From Acidimicrobiaceae bacterium (GTDB lineage Bacteria; Actinomycetota; Acidimicrobiia; Acidimicrobiales; MedAcidi-G1), in NCBI GenBank assembly GCA_003541675.1, contig DPMC01000083.1, positions 1 through 6,023 on the forward strand: 6,023 bases of DNA, read 5' to 3'. The position numbers and the translations under genes were made by a program. Shown in pieces: positions 1-3,375 of the stretch. Each line of letters starts with the position of its first letter. Position 1 is the stretch's first letter. The notes below the pieces were generated by a model. It worked only from the letters and a program-made list of their open reading frames with translations, was not told the origin of the DNA and made no database searches.

Positions 1-20
1 TCGAAGTTTTCTTCGCTCAC
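1..20 (-). CDS. acpP: 5' end of a probable acyl carrier protein gene (cut by window edge)
   Basis: Only six full codons are inside the window. On the minus strand a GTG at 20-18 is followed by codons reading (M)SEENF. A good ribosome binding site, GGAG at 31-28, lies 7 nt upstream. The gene follows fabD and fabG on the same strand, and fabD-fabG-acpP is a common order in bacterial type II fatty-acid operons, so acyl carrier protein is the best guess. The start signal is seen directly, but the identity is inferred from position. The 4'-phosphopantetheine serine motif (DSL) that would prove it lies outside the window. Confidence 0.4.
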
Positions 21-59
21 CGTCGTTCTCCGTTCTGATTGGTGATCGTGAACTGCTTC

Positions 60-88
60 ACCCTAGAGCGGAGCGATCCACAGGGGAA
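60..88 (-). promoter_or_regulatory. weak candidate promoter for the gene after fabG
   Basis: The 130-bp gap between fabG and the downstream start at 20 is long for an operon. On the minus strand it holds TAGGGT (65-60), a TAnnnT-type -10 box, 17 bp from TTCCCC (88-83), a poor -35 with 3 of 6 matches. Transcription would begin near 53 and give a leader of about 30 nt. A separate promoter here would fit an acp gene, since the carrier protein is usually needed in excess of the enzymes. I see no coding sequence or clear terminator in 21-150. In GC-rich DNA such a match can arise by chance. Confidence 0.2.
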
Positions 89-150
89 TGGATTGTGGCC
101 TACGACACTCTGGGTCGTTTCGCTTGTCGCCATTTACAGACCAGGGGTAC

Positions 151-876
151 TCACCCCATGAACAGGCCGCCGTCCACGGGGAGGACGGCACCGGTCACGT
201 AGCCGGCATTCTCCGACGTCAGAAAGGTCACCGCCGCGGCGATCTCAGAGGCTTCGCCCAGACGACCCAGCGGTACGGCTTCGGCGTAGGCAGCCTGCTG
301 GTCGTCGGGGAGGGCAGCCAGCATCTCGGTCAGAATGGGCCCCGGTGCCACCACGTTGACGGTCACGTTTCGGCTGGCGAACTCCTTGGCCAGGGAGCGT
401 CCCAGACCGACTAGGCCCGCCTTGGACGCCGAGTAGTTGGCCTGACCGGTCTGTCCGACTCGACCGGCGACCGACGAGACCAGGACGATTCGACCCCAAC
501 GCCCCTTTATCATCCGTTTGACAGCCCGACGGCAGACCCGGAATGCACCGATCAGATTGGCGTCCAGCACGTCGATGAAGTCGTCGTCGGACATCCGCAG
601 CACGAGGCCGTCCCGGGTGATGCCGGCGTTGGCCACCAGGATCTCGACGGGTCCCAACTGTTCCTCGATAGCGGTAAACGCCGCGTCGACCTGTTCGGTG
701 TCGGTCACGTCACACTGCACGGCGAGGATGCCCGCCTCGGAAACCTCGGCCGGTGCCTCTCCCCGGCAGGTCACGGCTACTCGGTGCCCGGCAGCGACGA
801 ACGCCTTGGCGCAGGCAAGGCCGATGCCGCGGTTTCCACCGGTGACCAGTACGACTCGACTGATTGGGTCACTCAT
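151..876 (-). CDS. fabG: 3-oxoacyl-ACP reductase FabG (MabA-like SDR)
   Basis: This 241-residue cytoplasmic short-chain dehydrogenase/reductase should reduce beta-ketoacyl-ACP to beta-hydroxyacyl-ACP with NADPH, the first reduction of each elongation cycle. The Rossmann cofactor motif TGGNRGIG spans residues 12-19. CDVTD is at 55-59 and NAG at 83-85. The catalytic tetrad is N107, S135, Y148 and K152, with the usual 13- and 4-residue spacings. APGPI (177-181) and the C-terminal PVDGG (233-237) are also typical. By memory it closely resembles mycobacterial MabA/FabG1, including TGGNRGIGLA, GPVE, GAFRV and NVTVNVVAPG. Length is normal for the family. The ATG at 876 is chosen because the family begins a few residues before the first beta strand. 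An upstream ATG at 960 would add 28 proline-rich residues and overlap fabD. The ribosome site is weak (AAGAG 5 nt upstream, AGGA further out), suggesting dependence on fabD translation 65 bp upstream. SDR enzymes vary in substrate, but the fabD neighbour supports FabG. Confidence 0.93.
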   Translation of the reverse strand: MSDPISRVVLVTGGNRGIGLACAKAFVAAGHRVAVTCRGEAPAEVSEAGILAVQCDVTDTEQVDAAFTAIEEQLGPVEILVANAGITRDGLVLRMSDDDFIDVLDANLIGAFRVCRRAVKRMIKGRWGRIVLVSSVAGRVGQTGQANYSASKAGLVGLGRSLAKEFASRNVTVNVVAPGPILTEMLAALPDDQQAAYAEAVPLGRLGEASEIAAAVTFLTSENAGYVTGAVLPVDGGLFMG

Positions 877-941
877 GATTGCTCTTGGTTCCTGACTGGG
901 TTTCTTGGGCGGACTTGGCTCGGGCGTTCGCGCGGTGGAAA

Positions 942-2123
942 TTACTGAGCGCGAAGCCACGCAATGGGCTTGGATGCGGTGACCCGTTCAGTGTCGACAG
1001 CGAGCCAACCCATGAACTCGCCGGCGAACGACGAATAGACCTCGGTCGTACCGATGTGGCCCAGCAGGGCCCCGGCGGCCACCACCTGGCCGGGACCGAT
1101 GTCGGCCACCGGAGTGAAGATGCCGGTAGTTGGACTCACCACCATGCGGTCGGTGGCGAAGAGGTGTTCGCCCTCAGCGTCCTCACCAGCAGCCTCTGCC
1201 ATAGCGGGGGTGGCTAGTGCGTCGAGGAGCGAATCGAGGTGGTCCGGGGTGTTAACCGTTAGTCGGGTCGCCTCCTTGATGGTCCGCTTAACCAGTCCGG
1301 TCAGGACACTGCCCGGACCCAGTTCGACGAACGTGGTGAAGCCGGCGAGGCTCAGTGTCTCAAGGCTCTGCGCCCACCGGACGGGGCTGCAGAGTTGGGC
1401 GTTCATCAGGGCCCGCCACGTTGCCGGGTTCTGGTGGGCGGTGGCATCCACGTTGGCCACCACGATTCCCTCCGGCATTCGGATGTCGGTGCTGTTGATG
1501 GCTTCGCTGAGTCGATCCCTGGCCGAAGACATGAACGGGGTATGGAAGGCACCGGACACTTCCAGGGTGGTGACTCGTTTGGCGCCTTGATCCTTGGCCT
1601 CCTGGCCGGCTGCGGCCACCGCTTCGGGATCACCGGCAATGACTACCTGTCCGGGGGCGTTGTAGTTGGCGACCCAGACGTCACCGTCGACCGCTGAACA
1701 CGCTTCTTCCACACTTGAGTCATCGAGTCCCAGCACGGCGGCCATGGTGCCCTCGGGTTCCTGGATCGCCACCTGCATGGCTTCACCTCGTTCGACCACC
1801 AGGGGCACTGCGTCTTCGAAGGCCAGGGCGCCCGACGCGGTCAGCGCGCTGTACTCGCCGAGGCTGTGTCCAGCGTGGCCGGCAGCGTCGATGCCGAGCC
1901 GCGCCACGGCATCGAGGATCACCATGCTGGTCACGAAGGTGGCCAGCTGGGCGTTGCGGGTCTCGCGGAGTTCGTCGGCGTCGGCAGTGAGTAGCAGGTG
2001 GGTCACGTCGCGTCCCGCTGCTTCGGAGGCTTCGTCAACCAGTTCCCAGGATGGGTGGTCAGACCAAGATGCTCCCATGCCGGGTTGCTGGGAGCCCTGG
2101 CCGGAGTAGGTGAAGGCGATCAT
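942..2123 (-). CDS. fabD: malonyl-CoA:ACP transacylase FabD with C-terminal biotinyl/lipoyl-like extension
   Basis: FabD moves malonyl from malonyl-CoA to the phosphopantetheine thiol of acyl carrier protein, supplying the extender unit for fatty-acid synthesis in the cytoplasm. The product is 393 residues. Residues 1-305 form the acyltransferase: GQGSQ (8-12), the nucleophile S87 in GHSLGEY (86 is His, 89 is Gly), R112 for the malonyl carboxylate, NAPGQVVIAG (155-164), catalytic H194 in GAFHTPF (191-197), and ELGPG (267-271). An acidic, alanine-rich linker (about 306-322) follows. Residues about 327-391 then read like a biotinyl/lipoyl barrel: VVSPTTGIF, a G-Q-VVAAG turn, SSFAGEFMGWL and a final PIAWL strand. 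The hairpin that would carry the modified lysine is shortened (IGTTEVYSS), and the only lysine in this region is K385 near the end. E. coli FabD is about 309 residues, so roughly 80 are extra. The ATG at 2123 has GAGGAG 4 nt upstream. An in-frame ATG at 2198 would add a poorly structured proline- and arginine-rich stretch and falls in the putative -10 box. First gene of the operon, followed by fabG. Confidence 0.94.
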   Translation of the reverse strand: MIAFTYSGQGSQQPGMGASWSDHPSWELVDEASEAAGRDVTHLLLTADADELRETRNAQLATFVTSMVILDAVARLGIDAAGHAGHSLGEYSALTASGALAFEDAVPLVVERGEAMQVAIQEPEGTMAAVLGLDDSSVEEACSAVDGDVWVANYNAPGQVVIAGDPEAVAAAGQEAKDQGAKRVTTLEVSGAFHTPFMSSARDRLSEAINSTDIRMPEGIVVANVDATAHQNPATWRALMNAQLCSPVRWAQSLETLSLAGFTTFVELGPGSVLTGLVKRTIKEATRLTVNTPDHLDSLLDALATPAMAEAAGEDAEGEHLFATDRMVVSPTTGIFTPVADIGPGQVVAAGALLGHIGTTEVYSSFAGEFMGWLAVDTERVTASKPIAWLRAQ

Positions 2124-2154
2124 CGGTCTCCTCGAAGGGACGCGGAAGGGTGGC

Positions 2155-2182
2155 GGTTCCGTCGGTGACGGGGCATTGAACC
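2155..2182 (-). promoter_or_regulatory. possible stem-loop in the fabD 5' leader
   Basis: On the minus strand this stretch can fold as GGTT...AACC enclosing a perfect inner stem CCGTC-acc-GACGG (2171-2159). If the promoter at 2197-2226 is correct, it lies in the untranslated leader about 30 nt before the fabD ATG and leaves the ribosome site at 2128-2133 free. The inner stem is only 5 bp with a 3-nt loop, and GC-rich DNA produces such stems often. No known riboswitch class is recognised. It is recorded as a structural possibility. Confidence 0.2.
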
Positions 2183-2196
2183 CGCTGCGTCGGCCC

Positions 2197-2226
2197 ATCG
2201 TAGGGGCCCGTCGACGGTTGGGTCAC
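2197..2226 (-). promoter_or_regulatory. candidate promoter of the fabD operon
   Basis: Read on the minus strand, GTGACC (2226-2221) matches 4 of 6 bases of a sigma70-type -35 box. It is followed after 18 bp by TACGAT (2202-2197), a good TAnnnT -10 box. Initiation would fall near 2190, giving a leader of about 65 nt before the ATG at 2123. The spacer contains the perfect 10-bp palindrome CCGTCGACGG (2217-2208). The -35 side overlaps an imperfect inverted repeat, GGTCAC-gg-GTTACC (2221-2234 on the plus strand). Either could be an operator. Placement between divergent genes supports a promoter here, but boxes are predicted by eye only. Confidence 0.4.
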
Positions 2227-2274
2227 GGGTTACCGCGAGGTGGCGGAGCGGGTCTCCAGTCAGGGGCCCACCGG

Positions 2275-2280
2275 TAGGCT
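2275..2280 (+). promoter_or_regulatory. candidate -10 box of the tRNA-Leu gene
   Basis: TAGGCT ends 10 nt before the first base of the tRNA, so transcription would start around 2287 and leave a very short 5' leader for RNase P to remove. No convincing -35 box was found 16-18 bp upstream. The TAnnnT form also appears before fabD, the coiled-coil gene and polA in this window. Confidence 0.28.
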
Positions 2281-2290
2281 CAGAAAGTTC

Positions 2291-2377
2291 GCCCGGGTGG
2301 CGGAATTGGCAGACGCGGAGGACTCAAAATCCTCTGGCTGAAAGGTCGTGCGGGTTCAAGTCCCGCCCCGGGCACCA
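2291..2377 (+). tRNA. tRNA-Leu (anticodon CAA, codon UUG)
   Basis: An 87-nt class II tRNA with a long variable arm. The 7-bp acceptor stem pairs GCCCGGG (2291-2297) with CCCGGGC (2367-2373), followed by discriminator A2374 and an encoded CCA (2375-2377). The D-arm has the leucine-type GCGGAATTGGCAGACGC. The anticodon stem GAGGA/TCCTC (2318-2322, 2330-2334) encloses the loop CTCAAAA, giving anticodon CAA at 2325-2327. The variable arm spans about 2335-2349. The T-arm is GCGGG-TTCAAGT-CCCGC (2350-2366). All parts fit canonical folding. A T5 run (2382-2386) follows but no hairpin outside the tRNA precedes it, so transcription may continue into the next gene. Confidence 0.97.
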
Positions 2378-2388
2378 GATGTTTTTCG

Positions 2389-2394
2389 TACAAT
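2389..2394 (+). promoter_or_regulatory. candidate -10 box before the coiled-coil gene
   Basis: TACAAT differs from the TATAAT consensus at one base and is among the best -10 matches in this GC-rich window. It ends 10 nt before the ATG at 2405, so the mRNA would begin around 2401-2403 with almost no leader. It overlaps the first two bases of the alternative ATG at 2393. No -35 is evident, since that position falls inside the tRNA acceptor stem. Confidence 0.3.
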
Positions 2395-2404
2395 GGCCGG
2401 TCCC

Positions 2405-2713
2405 ATGGCACGCTCGGTGATTGAACGACGCCTAATCGAGGTTGGCGAGCGCCTTCAGCGGCTCTGGTCCGACCTAGCGGTGGCCGAGGAACAGTTGGCC
2501 CACTTGTCGGCTGACGCGACTGATGCCCGGGTTCGGGCCCTGGTTTCGGAAACCGCTCAGTCAGGAAGCGTCCATCGCGACGCCGAGCGCCACGCCCGGG
2601 CCATGGAACGCCACCGTGATGACGTGGTGGCCAACATCGCCCGGCTGGAGGCCATCCAGGACGACTTACTGGATCGGATGGGCTCCGACGGCCGAGGAGT
2701 CCGAGATGACTGA
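2405..2713 (+). CDS. small coiled-coil protein, function unknown, coupled to pdtaR
   Basis: A 102-residue, highly charged protein that I cannot assign to a characterised family. It reads as two long helices: about residues 4-48 (ERRLIEVGERL through ARVRALVSET) and about 57-92 (HRDAERHARAMERHR through DDLLDRM). Leucine, isoleucine and valine recur at heptad-like spacing, so an antiparallel helical hairpin or coiled-coil dimer is likely. A polar tail (GSDGRGVRDD) follows. There is no signal peptide, membrane segment or cysteine, so it should be cytoplasmic. The reading frame is open upstream into the tRNA. ATG 2405 is preferred over ATG 2393 because TACAAT at 2389-2394 overlaps the latter; neither has a clear Shine-Dalgarno. 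Its 3' end holds the pdtaR ribosome site, and its stop overlaps the pdtaR start by 8 nt, so the two are probably translated together. A role with PdtaR is inferred from this coupling only. Confidence 0.77.
   Translation: MARSVIERRLIEVGERLQRLWSDLAVAEEQLAHLSADATDARVRALVSETAQSGSVHRDAERHARAMERHRDDVVANIARLEAIQDDLLDRMGSDGRGVRDD
2694..2699 (+). promoter_or_regulatory. ribosome binding site that fixes the pdtaR start
   Basis: GAGGAG lies 6 nt before the ATG at 2706, inside the last codons of the upstream coiled-coil gene. It favours this start over the in-frame ATG at 2742 and over longer upstream starts, and it implies coupled translation of the two genes. Confidence 0.7.
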
Positions 2714-3323
2714 TTCGCGCGGGGCCTCTCCCGCTCCCGGCATGCCACCAGTACGGGTGGTCCTGGCCGAAGACGAGGCCATCATTCGTCTCGACCTCAA
2801 GGAGACCCTCATCGACGAGGGGTACGACGTGGTAGGCGACACCGGGCGCGGTGATCATGCCGTCGAGCTGGTGGCCGAACTGGACCCCGACGTGGTGATC
2901 CTCGACATCAAGATGCCCGGACTCGACGGGATCGAGGCGGCATCGCGTATCGCCGATTCCCACGACACCGCGGTGGTCATCCTCACCGCGTTCAGCCAGC
3001 GGGACCTGATCGACCGGGCCGTCGAGGCCGGTGCGCTGGCCTACTTGGTCAAGCCGTTCCAGCGATCCGAACTGGTGCCGGCAGTCGAGGTGGCCCGTGC
3101 CCGCCACCGAGAGATGCGTGCCCTGACCGACCAGGCCCAGACATTGACCGATCGACTCGAGGCCCGCAAGGTGATCGACCGGGCAAAGGGCGTCCTCCTC
3201 GATGAGGTCGGCCTATCTGAGAACGAAGCGTTTCGGTTCCTGCAGACCTCGTCAATGTCAGGGCGTCAGACCATGGCCGACGTGGCCCGGGCTGTCATCG
3301 ACGAGGGCCTCCGACCTTCCTGA
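2706..3323 (+). CDS. pdtaR: ANTAR-domain response regulator, PdtaR homologue
   Basis: A 205-residue cytoplasmic two-component regulator that acts on RNA. In mycobacteria PdtaR is phosphorylated by the histidine kinase PdtaS, and its ANTAR domain binds paired hairpins in target transcripts to alter termination or translation. The receiver domain (about 16-135) has the acidic pair E22/D23 in LAEDE, phospho-acceptor D67 in LDIKMPGLDG, T94 in ILTAFS and K116 in VKPF, so all phosphorylation residues are intact. A helical linker (about 130-152) leads to the ANTAR domain (about 150-199), recognisable from RKVIDRAKGVLL, LSENEAF and TMADVARAVID. Its length equals that of M. tuberculosis Rv1626, as I recall it. 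The ATG at 2706 is supported by GAGGAG 6 nt upstream and overlaps the preceding stop. polA follows 52 bp later; pdtaR and polA are also near neighbours in M. tuberculosis (Rv1626, Rv1629). No kinase gene is visible here, as expected if PdtaS is encoded elsewhere. Confidence 0.94.
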   Translation: MTDSRGASPAPGMPPVRVVLAEDEAIIRLDLKETLIDEGYDVVGDTGRGDHAVELVAELDPDVVILDIKMPGLDGIEAASRIADSHDTAVVILTAFSQRDLIDRAVEAGALAYLVKPFQRSELVPAVEVARARHREMRALTDQAQTLTDRLEARKVIDRAKGVLLDEVGLSENEAFRFLQTSSMSGRQTMADVARAVIDEGLRPS

Positions 3324-3362
3324 CGGGCCGGGCCGCCAGTCGGGTTGGTGACCATTGGGGAT

Positions 3363-3368
3363 TAGGGT
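3363..3368 (+). promoter_or_regulatory. candidate -10 box for a leaderless polA mRNA
   Basis: TAGGGT ends 7 nt before the GTG at 3376, so +1 would fall at or within a base of the start codon. That spacing is typical of leaderless actinobacterial transcripts. The gap 3324-3375 holds no convincing -35 at the proper distance and no clear terminator. AGGG (3364-3367), 8 nt before the GTG, could instead serve as a ribosome site on a read-through transcript from pdtaR; the two readings compete. Confidence 0.3.
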
Positions 3369-3375
3369 CGCCGCG

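Noticed and set aside
144..157. GGGGT/ACCCC hairpin across the fabG stop codon
   Set aside because: It is only 5 bp with no following T run; too weak to call a terminator.
169..189. 7-bp inverted repeat GCCGTCC...GGACGGC
   Set aside because: It lies in fabG codons for the conserved C-terminal VLPVDGG segment, so the protein sequence explains it.
1054..1590. Plus-strand open frame of 178 codons antisense to fabD
   Set aside because: The opposite strand encodes an intact FabD with all its motifs; this frame has no domain signature.
2523..2705. Upstream extension of pdtaR by 61 codons
   Set aside because: It overlaps the coiled-coil gene in another frame, is Trp/Pro-rich, and the ribosome site at 2694-2699 points to the ATG at 2706.
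2280..3107. Minus-strand open frame of 275 codons
   Set aside because: It runs antisense across the tRNA, the coiled-coil gene and pdtaR, all well supported on the plus strand. Its translation is low-complexity Pro/Arg/Gly of the kind GC-rich shadow frames give.
3311..3343. Possible terminator or ANTAR-target hairpin between pdtaR and polA
   Set aside because: The CCGAC/GTCGG stem is short with a mismatched inner stem and no T run, so it is not an intrinsic terminator. The inner 6-nt loop begins with G, not the A expected of ANTAR target loops, and no paired second hairpin was found.
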